Below, one piece after another: positions 1-7,785 of a stretch of 33,627 nt of DNA. The notes below the pieces were generated by a model. It had not been told where the DNA came from, made no database searches, and saw only the letters and a list, made by a program, of their open reading frames with translations. Positions within the stretch are counted from its first letter, which is position 1. Every line of letters starts with the position of its first letter. The translations under genes were made by a program, and so were the position numbers. This stretch comes from Aestuariivita sp049276915 (GTDB lineage: Bacteria; Pseudomonadota; Alphaproteobacteria; Rhodobacterales; Rhodobacteraceae), in contig NZ_JBASXK010000125.1 of assembly GCF_049276915.1 (NCBI RefSeq), positions 1 through 33,627 of the forward strand, written 5' to 3'.

Positions 1-303
1 GCCCGAACGGCGCGCAAAAGCGCGCTGGAAATCCACCAGCGCCGCACGCACCTCGGGCAGCACCGCAACCTTGCTGGCAGCATCCGCCACGGCAGGTGTC
101 CGCAGATCGGGGTTGTCCAGAGCCCCCGCATCAAGGCCTTGCGCCGCCGCCAGCGCAGGAATGCCCAGCAGCGTCGCATGGCCCACCGCACGATACAGCA
201 ACCCGGTATCAAGATGCGCAAAGCCGAAATGCGCAGCCACCGCGCGCGACACCGTGCCTTTGCCCGCCGCTGCCGGGCCGTCTATGGCAACCGCAAAGCT
301 CAC
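1..303 (-). CDS. cmk: Cytidylate kinase, N-terminal part (cut by window edge)
   Basis: Phosphorylates CMP and dCMP with ATP in the cytoplasm, a step in pyrimidine nucleotide supply. The visible 101 residues begin MSFAVAIDGPAAAGKGTVSR, a P-loop (GPAAAGKGT) near the N terminus followed by HLDTGLLYRAVG, both typical of bacterial Cmk. The start is a GTG at 303-301 that overlaps the aroA stop in the four bases GTGA, so translation is probably coupled to aroA. The aroA-cmk order is common in alphaproteobacteria (often followed by rpsA). The C-terminal half lies outside the window. Confidence 0.93.
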   Translation of the reverse strand, partial: MSFAVAIDGPAAAGKGTVSRAVAAHFGFAHLDTGLLYRAVGHATLLGIPALAAAQGLDAGALDNPDLRTPAVADAASKVAVLPEVRAALVDFQRAFARRSG

Positions 304-1652
304 GATACCTGCCGCTCCAGCGCCGCACCAAGACGCGCCATCAGTGGCTCGAAAATCGGGAAAGAGGTCGAAATCGGCCCGCCATCATCCACCGACACCG
401 GGGCCTGACTGGCCATGCCAAGGATCAGGAAGGACATGGCAATCCGGTGATCAAGATGGCTTGCACAGATGGCCCCGCCGGCAACGCCGCCTGCACCCTG
501 CCCGTTCACGCTCCACCAGTCCGGGCCATCCTCGACCGGCACGCCATTGGCGCGCAGCCCCGTGGCCATGGCTTCGATCCGGTCGCTCTCCTTGACCCGC
601 AACTCCTTGACGCCGCGCATCATGGTCTGGCCCCGGGCGTTGGCCGCGACAACCGACAGGATGGGATATTCATCGATCATGCTGGCCGCGCGCGCCGGCG
701 GCACTTCGATGCCGACCATATCGGGTGAATAGCGCGCGCGCAGATCGGCCACCGGCTCACCACCCTCCTCGCGCATATTCTCATAGCTCAGATCAGCGCC
801 CATCTCGATCAGCGTGGTGAACAGCCCCGCCCGTGTCGGGTTCAGCCCGATCCCCGGCACCAGCACATCCGAACCGGGAACGATCAGCGCCGCGCAGACC
901 GGAAAAGCCGCCGAGGAGGGATCGCGCGGCACGGCGATCTCCTGCGGGCGCAGCTCGGGCTGACCGGTCAGGGTGATCACCCGACCCTCGTCGCTGTCCT
1001 CAACCGTGATCGTCGCGCCAAAACCCGCCAGCATCCGTTCGGTGTGATCGCGCGTGGCTTCGCGCTCCACCACCACGGTCTCGCCCAGCGCATTCAGCCC
1101 CGCCAGCAGCACGGCCGATTTCACCTGGGCCGAGGGCACCGGCACCACATAGCGCACCGGCACCGGATCATCCGCCCCTACCACCGTCATCGGCAAGCGC
1201 CCCCCCGAGCGCCCCACCGCGCGCGCGCCGAACAGCGCCAGAGGATCGGTGACCCGCGCCATGGGCCGCCCGTTCAGACTGGCATCACCACTGAAGGTCG
1301 CCGTGATCGGACAGGTGGCCATCGCCCCCATGATCAGACGCACGCCGGTTCCGGAATTGCCGCAATCAATCACCTGGTCGGGTTCACAAAATCCACCCAC
1401 ACCCACGCCCCGCACGCTCCAGTTGCCACCGCCATGATCGGTGACCCCGGCCCCGAAGGCCCGCATGGCGCGCGCGGTATCCAGAACATCCTGCCCTTCC
1501 AGCAGGCCACTGATGCGTGTCTCTCCGACGCATAGCGCGCCAAGGATCAGCGCGCGATGCGAGATCGACTTGTCCCCCGGGACCTCGGCCATACCGCTCA
1601 ATGCGCCGCAGGCGCGCGAGATCATGGGAACAGGAGCACCGTGGCCCGACAT
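300..1652 (-). CDS. aroA: 3-phosphoshikimate 1-carboxyvinyltransferase (EPSP synthase), class II-like
   Basis: Joins shikimate-3-phosphate and phosphoenolpyruvate in the shikimate pathway to aromatic amino acids. The chosen ATG at 1652 gives 450 residues, the usual length, and has GAAGGG eight bases upstream; an in-frame start at 1694 would add 14 residues with no family resemblance. Visible motifs are PGDKSISHR (25-33), SAQVKSA (174-180), RDHTERM (201-207) and NPTR (about 275). RxHxE, SAQxK and NxTR together are the marks of class II (CP4-like) enzymes. However, the phosphoenolpyruvate-site segment reads GNSGTGVRL with Gly101 where CP4 has Ala100. Its end overlaps cmk. Confidence 0.97.
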   Translation of the reverse strand: MSGHGAPVPMISRACGALSGMAEVPGDKSISHRALILGALCVGETRISGLLEGQDVLDTARAMRAFGAGVTDHGGGNWSVRGVGVGGFCEPDQVIDCGNSGTGVRLIMGAMATCPITATFSGDASLNGRPMARVTDPLALFGARAVGRSGGRLPMTVVGADDPVPVRYVVPVPSAQVKSAVLLAGLNALGETVVVEREATRDHTERMLAGFGATITVEDSDEGRVITLTGQPELRPQEIAVPRDPSSAAFPVCAALIVPGSDVLVPGIGLNPTRAGLFTTLIEMGADLSYENMREEGGEPVADLRARYSPDMVGIEVPPARAASMIDEYPILSVVAANARGQTMMRGVKELRVKESDRIEAMATGLRANGVPVEDGPDWWSVNGQGAGGVAGGAICASHLDHRIAMSFLILGMASQAPVSVDDGGPISTSFPIFEPLMARLGAALERQVS

Positions 1653-1730
1653 GAGACACCCTTCAAGAAAACTCGGTGCACCGGGCTTACCCAATCCCTG
1701 CCACCCGGTCCAGCCGATATGAGCGGCCGT

Positions 1731-1752
1731 TTCTTTCTGGTCTCAAATACCC
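1731..1752 (-). repeat. Rhodobacteraceae-type intergenic tail element, copy 1
   Basis: Read on the minus strand this is GGGTATTTGAGACCAGAAAG plus AA, lying between trmB and aroA. It matches the copy at 21980-22001 (plus strand) in nearly every position and resembles a third copy at 22032-22046. Such elements are frequent between genes in this family from general memory; the role is unknown. Confidence 0.6.
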
Positions 1753-1782
1753 AAAAAGAAATCCGACGACAGCCCGGCGCGT

Positions 1783-2487
1783 CTAACCCTGCCGGACAAA
1801 GCTGAGATAATGCGGCACCCGCCCTTCGCGCAGCGCCTTTTGCTCATAGCGCGTCGAGATCCAGTCGCCCCAGGGCAGACGCCAGTCATCGGCGCGCTCG
1901 GCGCTCCATTCAAAACCCGCGCGCGGCACCTCCTGCAGGGTCTGGCGCACGTAATCGGGAATATCCGTGGCCACGCGCAGCATGGCTCCGGGTTTCATCA
2001 CGCGGGCCAGCGGGCCCAGGTGTTCCGGTGTGACAAAGCGACGGCGGTGATGGCGCGCCTTGGGCCAGGGATCGGGATAAAGCAGAAACGCCCGTGAGAT
2101 CGACTGATCGGGCAGCACATCCATCAGATCGCGCGCGTCGCCGGGATGCACGGCAAGGTTATCCACGCCGGCCCGGCGAATCTTGCCCAGCAGCATCGCC
2201 ACGCCGTTGATATAGAGTTCGGCTCCGATAATGCCCACGCCCGGATTTTCGCGCGCCTGATGCACCAGATGTTCGCCCCCGCCAAAACCGATCTCCAGCC
2301 AGACATCGCGCCCCCCGAACAGGGCCGGCAGATCAAGCGGAGTGCGCTCGGGGTTGGCCTCCCAATCCACGAGGCCCGGCGAGAGCGTGCCGAGGTCTTC
2401 GTCCAGATAGGCCTTCTGGCTCTGCTTGAGGGTTTTGCCCTTCAGGCGGCCATAGAAATTGCGATGTGGACGTTGGCTCTGGGTCAT
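1783..2487 (-). CDS. trmB: tRNA (guanine-N7-)-methyltransferase
   Basis: Methylates G46 in the variable loop of tRNAs with S-adenosylmethionine. The start at 2487 (MTQSQRPHRNFYGR) gives 234 residues and matches family length; an upstream in-frame start at 2589 adds 34 residues without similarity and was rejected. The SAM-binding motif LEIGFGGGEHL lies near residue 65, and the family signature LLYPDPWPKARHHRRRF (Asp and Pro-Trp of the active site) near 135. No clear Shine-Dalgarno sequence precedes the ATG. It is 336 bases from the GST gene and a hairpin lies between, so it may be transcribed apart from the metK unit, although its cofactor is the MetK product. Confidence 0.95.
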   Translation of the reverse strand: MTQSQRPHRNFYGRLKGKTLKQSQKAYLDEDLGTLSPGLVDWEANPERTPLDLPALFGGRDVWLEIGFGGGEHLVHQARENPGVGIIGAELYINGVAMLLGKIRRAGVDNLAVHPGDARDLMDVLPDQSISRAFLLYPDPWPKARHHRRRFVTPEHLGPLARVMKPGAMLRVATDIPDYVRQTLQEVPRAGFEWSAERADDWRLPWGDWISTRYEQKALREGRVPHYLSFVRQG

Positions 2488-2623
2488 GGCGCGGGGATGT
2501 ACGCCACTGGATCGCGCGGAGCAAGGCGGATTGCAGACACGGGTCTTGCCCCGCTCGGATCGCATTCCGGCAGGGGGTTGGACCGTCATCTGTGCATCAA
2601 GGCGTCAGGGGGCGGGCCCGCTG

Positions 2624-2666
2624 AAAAAGCAATGGTTCTGCCGGGCCCGGCCTGTCAGGCCGAACC
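2624..2666 (-). terminator. Candidate rho-independent terminator after the metK-GST unit
   Basis: On the minus strand GGTTC pairs with GAACC around an inner hairpin GGCCT-GAC-AGGCC, and ATTGCTTTTT follows. The stem is compound and the T run is only five, so this is moderate support. It would end transcription coming from metK, the ClpP-like gene and GST. Confidence 0.4.
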
Positions 2667-2747
2667 AGCAGGAATGCGCGAAAGAAAAACCATCTTCCTG
2701 ATCGCACCACCCGGTGCCAAACGGATGGTCATGCAGCTGCGAGAGAG

Positions 2748-2782
2748 GGTGTAACCGCCCCGCCTTACGGTCGCGTTACACC
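2748..2782. repeat. Perfect inverted repeat GGTGTAAC / GTTACACC
   Basis: GGTGTAAC (2748-2755) and GTTACACC (2775-2782) are perfect inverted copies 19 bases apart, just downstream of the GST stop. There is no T tract. It may be an operator for trmB or a weak stem-loop; the function cannot be told from the sequence. Confidence 0.4.
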
Positions 2783-2823
2783 ACCGTGCGCCGGGCCTGC
2801 GGACTCTGCGCAGTCGCGCGGGT

Positions 2824-3453
2824 TCACAGCTGCGCGCTGGGACGGGCCTTGATACGGTCGAACCAGTCTTGCGTGGCCGTGTTGGCCTCGGGAATACCCA
2901 TCTTCACCACGCGGGCGAAATCGACAAAGACAAAGCCCGTCAGATCCGCCAGCGAGAAACTCTCCCCTGCCAGATAGGGGCTTTCGCTCAGCCGCGCCTC
3001 CAGCAACTCGATAAAGGCCGCCACCCGCGCGCGCCCCCGTTCTGCCAGTTCGGGGATCTGGGCATAGGGCACCGGACCGGGCAAGGCGCGGTCTTTCATG
3101 GCCGGCGAGGCATTGCGCAGCGCTTCGGCCACGGGCATGCCGCCGTGTTGCTCGCAGATCGCCGTCCAGCTCCAGATCAGCCCGGTTTCCTCCGGGCTGC
3201 GCCCCATCAGGGGTGTGTCGGGAAAGGCCGCTTCGAGATAGGCCGCGATCCCGAGGTTTTCCGTCAGAACATGGCCCGCATCGGTCACCAGAACCGGCAC
3301 GGTGCCGCGCGGGTTGATGGCCAGGAAATCGGGTTGCAGATGTTCGCCGTTGCGCAGATCGATCTGGCGGGTCTCAAGCGTGATGCCCTTTTCGGCGATA
3401 ACCATGCGCGCGCGGCGCGGGCTGGGGGCGGTGGCGCAATCGTAAAAGATCAT
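2824..3453 (-). CDS. Glutathione S-transferase family protein
   Basis: A 209-residue protein with the two-domain GST layout. The N-terminal thioredoxin-like half begins MIFYDCATAPSPRRARM and contains NPRGTVPVLV with the cis-proline used for glutathione binding; the helical C-terminal half contains SFSLADLTGFVFVDFA. The start at 3453 has AGAGGA upstream; a start 26 codons earlier would overlap the ClpP-like gene and has no similarity. It lies 26 bases after the ClpP-like stop, so it is probably third in the metK transcript. The Cys at position 6 or a nearby Ser could be the catalytic residue; the substrate is unknown. Confidence 0.9.
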   Translation of the reverse strand: MIFYDCATAPSPRRARMVIAEKGITLETRQIDLRNGEHLQPDFLAINPRGTVPVLVTDAGHVLTENLGIAAYLEAAFPDTPLMGRSPEETGLIWSWTAICEQHGGMPVAEALRNASPAMKDRALPGPVPYAQIPELAERGRARVAAFIELLEARLSESPYLAGESFSLADLTGFVFVDFARVVKMGIPEANTATQDWFDRIKARPSAQL

Positions 3454-3479
3454 CAAGTCGTCCTCTGCTCGGGGGGGCG

Positions 3480-4112
3480 TTACTCGGTCAGCACGCCCGC
3501 GGCGCGCAGCACCGTGCGATGCGGGCGCCACATGTTGCCGTCAGGCTTGCGGACCGACTGGATGGCAAATCCCGGATCGACCCCGCGCGCCACCATATAG
3601 GCCAGCGCGAGATAGACCTCCTGCTGGGTGTCCAGATACATCCATTCGGCAAAATCCCACGGGCTGTCCCAGCCGAACTCGTCGGCTTCGCGCTCGTAAT
3701 AGTCCTGGATATTGTCGCTGCTCCACTGGACCTGATGGAACCCCATGCGCGAGCCGCGTGTCATCGACCGGTTCTGCCCGGCCAGGAAGATCGTCACGCA
3801 AGAGCTGTCGCAATCGCCGTTCACGCGGGTATCCAGGCCGAAATCGATCACGATATCGCTGATCTTTTGCGACGCCCAGACCGAGCCACCGCCCGAGTTC
3901 AGCTCAAGCATGGTGATCTGGGGATTGGCGCTGAGCAGGTTCAGCAGGGGATCGACATCCTCGACCTCGATATCGGCCAGGGCGTCCGGCACATTCACGG
4001 TGTCATAGATCAGAGTATCGCCCGCGATCTGGAACTTGGGCGATACGTCCTGCGCAGCCCCGGCCCCGGCGCAGAGCACCAGGGCACAGGTGAGACTGCG
4101 CAGCACAGTCAT
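3480..4112 (-). CDS. Predicted periplasmic ClpP-like serine hydrolase
   Basis: 210 residues. Residues 1-20 form a signal peptide (MTVLRSLTCALVLCAGAGAA, probable cut near AGA/AQ). The mature part resembles the ClpP/crotonase fold seen in predicted periplasmic proteins of COG3904: LELNSGGGSV (69-78), then NGDCDSSCVTIFLAG (98-112) with candidate nucleophile Ser103 or Ser104, and GFHQ with His126. Cys101 and Cys105 flank the serines and could form a disulfide, fitting a periplasmic site. The ATG lies one base after the metK TGA (TGACATG), so it is probably translationally coupled to metK. The protease activity is inference from the fold; the substrate is unknown. Confidence 0.8.
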   Translation of the reverse strand: MTVLRSLTCALVLCAGAGAAQDVSPKFQIAGDTLIYDTVNVPDALADIEVEDVDPLLNLLSANPQITMLELNSGGGSVWASQKISDIVIDFGLDTRVNGDCDSSCVTIFLAGQNRSMTRGSRMGFHQVQWSSDNIQDYYEREADEFGWDSPWDFAEWMYLDTQQEVYLALAYMVARGVDPGFAIQSVRKPDGNMWRPHRTVLRAAGVLTE

Positions 4113-4113
4113 G

Positions 4114-5295
4114 TCAGACCGCCGATTTGAGCGTCTCGACCAGATCGGTGCGTTCCCAGGAAAAGCCGCCATCGGCATCGGGTTCGCGACCGAAATGGCC
4201 ATAGGCCGCGGTGCGCTGGTAGATCGGCTTGTTCAGCTCGAGGTGCTGACGGATGCCGCGCGGTGTCAGGTCCATCGCCTGCGCAATCGCGCGTTCGATG
4301 GCCACGGGCTCGACCTCACCGGTGCCGTGGGTATCGGCATAGATCGACAGGGGCTTGGACACACCGATCGCATAGGACAACTGGATCGTGCAGCGTTCGG
4401 CCATGCCAGCTGCCACGACGTTCTTGGCCAGATAGCGCGCCGCATAGGCCGCCGAGCGGTCAACCTTGGTCGGATCCTTGCCCGAGAAGGCACCACCACC
4501 ATGGGGGGCCGCGCCACCGTAGGTGTCCACGATGATCTTGCGTCCTGTCAGGCCCGCGTCGCCATCCGGTCCGCCGATCACGAATTTACCCGTTGGGTTC
4601 ACATGCCAGACGGTGTCGCTGGTCAGCCAGCCTTCAGGCAGAACTTCGGTGATGTAGGGCGCGACCATCGCGCGGATATCCTCCGAGGTCAGGCTTTCAT
4701 CCAGGTGCTGGGTCGAGAGCACGACCGAGCTGACGCCAACAGGTTTGCCGTCCTTGTAAATCACCGAAAGCTGGGATTTGGCATCCGGGCCAAGCGCCGG
4801 CTCGGTGCCGTTCTTGCGCACCTCGGCAAGGCGACGCAGGATCGCGTGGGAATACTGGATCGGTGCCGGCATCAACTGTGGCGTTTCCGTTGTCGCATAG
4901 CCGAACATGATGCCCTGATCGCCAGCACCTTCGTCCTTGTTGTCCGCCGCGTTCACACCCTGTGCGATATGGGCGGATTGCTCGTGCAGCAGGTTGGTGA
5001 TCTCGCAGGTGTTCCAGTGGAACTTGTCCTGCTCATAGCCGATGTCCTTGATACAGTCCCGCGCGATCTGCTCGATGCGGCCCATGTAGTCGTGCAGCTT
5101 GTCCTGATCGGACAGACCGACTTCGCCGCCGATCACAACGCGGTTGGTTGTGGCGAAGGTTTCAGCGGCAACGCGCGCTTCGGGTTCTTCGGCGATGAAA
5201 GCATCCAGAACGGCGTCCGAAATCCGGTCACAGACCTTATCCGGGTGACCCTCGGAAACGGATTCCGAGGTGAAGGTATAGTTATTACGGGACAT
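4114..5295 (-). CDS. metK: S-adenosylmethionine synthetase
   Basis: Makes S-adenosylmethionine from methionine and ATP. It has 393 residues from the ATG at 5295, normal length, beginning MSRNNYTFTSESVSEGHPDK. GHPDK is the ATP-site motif; GDQGIMFGYA near 120 and GGGAFSGKDPTKVDRSAAY near 260-280 are the family signatures. GGAG lies eight bases before the ATG and is part of the riboswitch pseudoknot. An in-frame ATG at 5352 lies upstream of the riboswitch core and was rejected. A promoter and a SAM/SAH riboswitch precede it. It begins a likely unit metK > ClpP-like > GST. Confidence 0.98.
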   Translation of the reverse strand: MSRNNYTFTSESVSEGHPDKVCDRISDAVLDAFIAEEPEARVAAETFATTNRVVIGGEVGLSDQDKLHDYMGRIEQIARDCIKDIGYEQDKFHWNTCEITNLLHEQSAHIAQGVNAADNKDEGAGDQGIMFGYATTETPQLMPAPIQYSHAILRRLAEVRKNGTEPALGPDAKSQLSVIYKDGKPVGVSSVVLSTQHLDESLTSEDIRAMVAPYITEVLPEGWLTSDTVWHVNPTGKFVIGGPDGDAGLTGRKIIVDTYGGAAPHGGGAFSGKDPTKVDRSAAYAARYLAKNVVAAGMAERCTIQLSYAIGVSKPLSIYADTHGTGEVEPVAIERAIAQAMDLTPRGIRQHLELNKPIYQRTAAYGHFGREPDADGGFSWERTDLVETLKSAV

Positions 5296-5301
5296 GAAAA
5301 G

Positions 5302-5349
5302 TGCTCCATTAGGGTTAATTCTCTCACGCCAGGAAGCCGTTGCAAGAGA
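5302..5349 (-). ncRNA. SAM/SAH riboswitch in the metK leader
   Basis: On the minus strand, UCUCUUGC (5349-5342) pairs with GUGAGAGA in eight pairs (two are wobbles) around the loop AACGGCUUCCUGGC, and the downstream AAUGGAGCA (5302-5310) supplies the pseudoknot strand. The loop AACGGCUUCCUGGC and the GGAGCA end match the SAM/SAH riboswitch class, described from Rhodobacterales upstream of metK. The GGAG is also the metK Shine-Dalgarno, so ligand binding would hide it and reduce translation: feedback by the enzyme's product. Confidence 0.9.
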
Positions 5350-5358
5350 CATTGGGTC

Positions 5359-5387
5359 GAATTACGCGGACATGTGGGTCTGGTCAA
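5359..5387 (-). promoter_or_regulatory. Sigma-70-type promoter for metK
   Basis: TTGACC (5387-5382), 17 bases, then TAATTC (5364-5359) on the minus strand. A start about seven bases downstream would begin the transcript just before the riboswitch stem. It lies directly after the lnt stop codon. Confidence 0.65.
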
Positions 5388-5390
5388 TCG

Positions 5391-6884
5391 CTATTTGAGC
5401 GTTGCGTGCCTCTGTGCATTGCGCGCAACAATGGCTGCCGCCAGAAGCAGCAAAAGGATCAGAGCGGGCCAGTCGCCGCTGCGGGCATAGAGCGTGACAG
5501 GGCGCGGTTCCGGCAGGGCAGCATCGACATATCCGGCCTGCCCCAGCGGGATTTGCGCGATCAGGCGACCATAGGGGTCGATCATCGCCGAAATGCCGGT
5601 ATTGGCCACCCGGATCATCGCCAGCCCCTGTTCGATCGCGCGCATTCGGGCCTGGGCCAGATGCTGATAGGGGCCCGAGCGTTCGCCGAACCATGCATCA
5701 TTGGTGATCTGGATCAGCATGTCCGGGCGTGGCGTGCTGCGGGCAAGATCGGGAAAGACCGCCTCGTAACAGATCAGCGGCAGCGCCTGTCCCAGCGCGC
5801 CAAGATCCATAAGCTGCACACCGGGGCCGGCGCTGAAGCCCTGCCCCTCGCGCGCGGCGAAACCGTGCAGACCAAAGCGTGCGGCCAGATCGCCAAGGGG
5901 GATGTATTCTCCGAACGGCACCAGCTTGTGCTTGTCATAGACCTGCGACGGCACCGGCCCGTCCAGCAGGAACGCCGAATTATACATGCGGCGATCATCG
6001 CGGCGCTGGATGCCCGCAACGATCGGCACGCCGCCTGACAGGGTGATCATGTCTTCAAAGATCGGCCCGCCATATTCCATCAACGTCGGCACCGAGGTTT
6101 CGGGCCACACGATCAGATCCGGGCGCGGCAGGGCCGCCGAATATTCCAGATTGCGGTTCAGAAACACGGGCATCATCGCGGGATCCCATTTCTGATCCTG
6201 TGGCGCATTTGGCTGAACGAGGCGGATGGTGGCTGCGCGAAACTCGGTTTCGGGCAGGCGCGCCTGCAGCCAGAGGCCCAAGCCGACAAAGGCCACAACC
6301 GCCAGCGGTCCGGCAAGCCGCACCATCAGGGCATGGCGCGCACCAGCCGCAAGGGCCAGCGCCAAGCCCGCCCCCAGCGTCACCAGCCCCAGCCCATGCG
6401 GGCCGATGACCGACAGCATCAGATCCGGGCCAACGCCCACCCAGATCTGCGCCAGACCGGCCCAGGGAAAGCCGGTCAGAACATAAGCACGCGCCAGTTC
6501 CGCCAGCGCCAGGGCAACGACCAGTGCAGGCAGGCGCATCCGGGTGGCCCGAAAGGCCAGCCGGAACGCCCCGGCCCAGAATATCGCCAGTCCGGCGGCC
6601 ATGAAGATCAGCGCAAATGGGGCCATCCAGCCAAAGATCTCGGGCTCGACCAGAAAGGGTTCGATGATCCACAAAAGTGCCACGGAGAAATAGCCCGTGC
6701 CGCAGGCCCAGCCCGTGGCCAGCGCCTGACGGCCCGTGGTGGCCCGCTCGAACAGAAGGAAGGCGACCGCAAGAAAGATCAGCGTCGCGTGCCAGAACCC
6801 GAAGGGCGCAATGCCCAGCGCGCCAATGCCACCGGCCAGAAATCCCAGAGCGGCGCGCGCACGCGGACCGGCTGGCTGGATCAT
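5391..6884 (-). CDS. lnt: Apolipoprotein N-acyltransferase
   Basis: Adds the third acyl chain to the N-terminal cysteine of lipoproteins in the inner membrane. It has 497 residues. The first 205 or so hold multiple hydrophobic segments, and the remainder is a periplasmic nitrilase-like domain with the catalytic triad Glu262 (VWPETSVP), Lys318 (YDKHKLVPFGEY) and Cys372 (LICYEAVFPD). A last hydrophobic segment lies near the C terminus (ALILLLLLAAAIVA). The ATG overlaps the corC stop in ATGA, so they are coupled. The order phoH-ybeY-corC-lnt is widely kept in proteobacteria. Confidence 0.96.
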   Translation of the reverse strand: MIQPAGPRARAALGFLAGGIGALGIAPFGFWHATLIFLAVAFLLFERATTGRQALATGWACGTGYFSVALLWIIEPFLVEPEIFGWMAPFALIFMAAGLAIFWAGAFRLAFRATRMRLPALVVALALAELARAYVLTGFPWAGLAQIWVGVGPDLMLSVIGPHGLGLVTLGAGLALALAAGARHALMVRLAGPLAVVAFVGLGLWLQARLPETEFRAATIRLVQPNAPQDQKWDPAMMPVFLNRNLEYSAALPRPDLIVWPETSVPTLMEYGGPIFEDMITLSGGVPIVAGIQRRDDRRMYNSAFLLDGPVPSQVYDKHKLVPFGEYIPLGDLAARFGLHGFAAREGQGFSAGPGVQLMDLGALGQALPLICYEAVFPDLARSTPRPDMLIQITNDAWFGERSGPYQHLAQARMRAIEQGLAMIRVANTGISAMIDPYGRLIAQIPLGQAGYVDAALPEPRPVTLYARSGDWPALILLLLLAAAIVARNAQRHATLK

Positions 6885-7756
6885 CCGTCCTGAGCAGGCA
6901 CACGGACCCGCAGGCGTTTGATCCGGCGCGGATCGGCATCCACGACCTCGAACTCGGGGCCATCGGGATGCAGCACGACTTCGCCGCGCGCAGGAACCCG
7001 GCCGCTGAGCATGAAGACAAGCCCGCCCAGCGTGTCGATCTCTTCCTCATCGACCTGATCATGATCGGTGAGGGATTGGCCGATCTCGGCCTCGAACTCG
7101 GTCAGGGGCGTCTTGGCAAGCGCCATGTAGCAGCCCGGTTTTTCCAGCACCCAGGGCAAATCCTCGCCAATGTCGTGCTCATCCTCGATTTCACCGATGA
7201 CCTGTTCGATGAGGTCCTCGATCGTCACCAGACCATCGACACCGCCATATTCGTCGATCACCAGCGCCATGTGACGGCGTTCGGCCTGCATCTTGGTCAG
7301 CAGCACGCCGATCGGCATCGAGGGCGGCACGAACAACAGCGGGCGCAACATGCCCTTGAGATCAAAGGTCTTGCCCTTGCTGTTGAACCCATGGGTCAGG
7401 GCAAAATCCTTGAGATGGGCGAAACCGATGGGCGTATCCAGCGTGCCCTCATAGACCGGAAGCCGCGTCAGCCCGCTTTCGCGAAACACATCGACAAGCT
7501 CGTCCTTGGTTATGGTGTGGGGAACCGCGACGATCTCGGCTTTGGGGATGGCGACATCTTCGATGTTCATCCGCCGCAGATTGATCATGCCATGGGTTGT
7601 GCCCGGAGTTTGCGAGGGTTCCGACGAGTCCGCGCCGCTGTCAGAACCTGACGGGCTGAACGCGCCGAAAATCCGGCCTAAGAACCCCGAATTGTTGTCT
7701 GTGGACTCATCCTGCGCGCTTTGCGCTGCGTTAGAACTGCCTTCGTTGTCGCCCAT
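6881..7756 (-). CDS. corC: CorC/TlyC-type CBS-domain protein
   Basis: 291 residues, a soluble protein of the hemolysin C/CorC family. After a low-complexity acidic N terminus of about 55 residues come two CBS motifs (about 75-195: VAVPHTITKDELVDVF, and RRHMALVIDEYGGVDGLVTIEDLIEQVIGEI written here in parts as RRHMALVIDEYGG and LVTIEDLIEQVIGEI). A CorC_HlyC domain follows (about 205-285), ending with FEVVDADPRRIKRLRVR. Members are linked to magnesium/cobalt efflux or envelope work; the role is not settled. AGGA precedes the ATG. It starts 29 bases after ybeY and overlaps lnt. Confidence 0.93.
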   Translation of the reverse strand: MGDNEGSSNAAQSAQDESTDNNSGFLGRIFGAFSPSGSDSGADSSEPSQTPGTTHGMINLRRMNIEDVAIPKAEIVAVPHTITKDELVDVFRESGLTRLPVYEGTLDTPIGFAHLKDFALTHGFNSKGKTFDLKGMLRPLLFVPPSMPIGVLLTKMQAERRHMALVIDEYGGVDGLVTIEDLIEQVIGEIEDEHDIGEDLPWVLEKPGCYMALAKTPLTEFEAEIGQSLTDHDQVDEEEIDTLGGLVFMLSGRVPARGEVVLHPDGPEFEVVDADPRRIKRLRVRVPAQDG

Positions 7757-7785
7757 TTGTCCTGTCCGAAAAGGGAAAAGCCCCG

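Larger units (their letters stand above)
2488..2823. other. Gene-free stretch between trmB and GST genes
   Basis: No convincing gene on either strand. It holds a candidate terminator for the metK-GST unit (2624-2666) and a perfect 8-base inverted repeat (2748-2782). Short ORFs here have no recognisable similarity; the longest plus-strand ones are mirror frames running into trmB. Confidence 0.6.

Noticed and set aside
1653..1782. tRNA or small RNA between trmB and aroA
   Set aside because: No cloverleaf or T-loop pattern was found; only the repeated tail element.
2680..2754. Short plus-strand ORF ending in GTGTAA after the trmB start region
   Set aside because: Few codons, no ribosome-binding site and no recognisable similarity; its end lies in the inverted repeat.
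5296..5352. ATG at 5352 as metK start
   Set aside because: It would translate through the riboswitch. The conserved N terminus MSRNNYTF starts at 5295 behind the GGAG of the switch.
4036..5490. Long plus-strand ORF of 484 codons opposite metK
   Set aside because: It is a mirror frame of metK in GC-rich DNA. metK on the other strand has full family motifs, promoter and riboswitch; the plus frame has no similarity.
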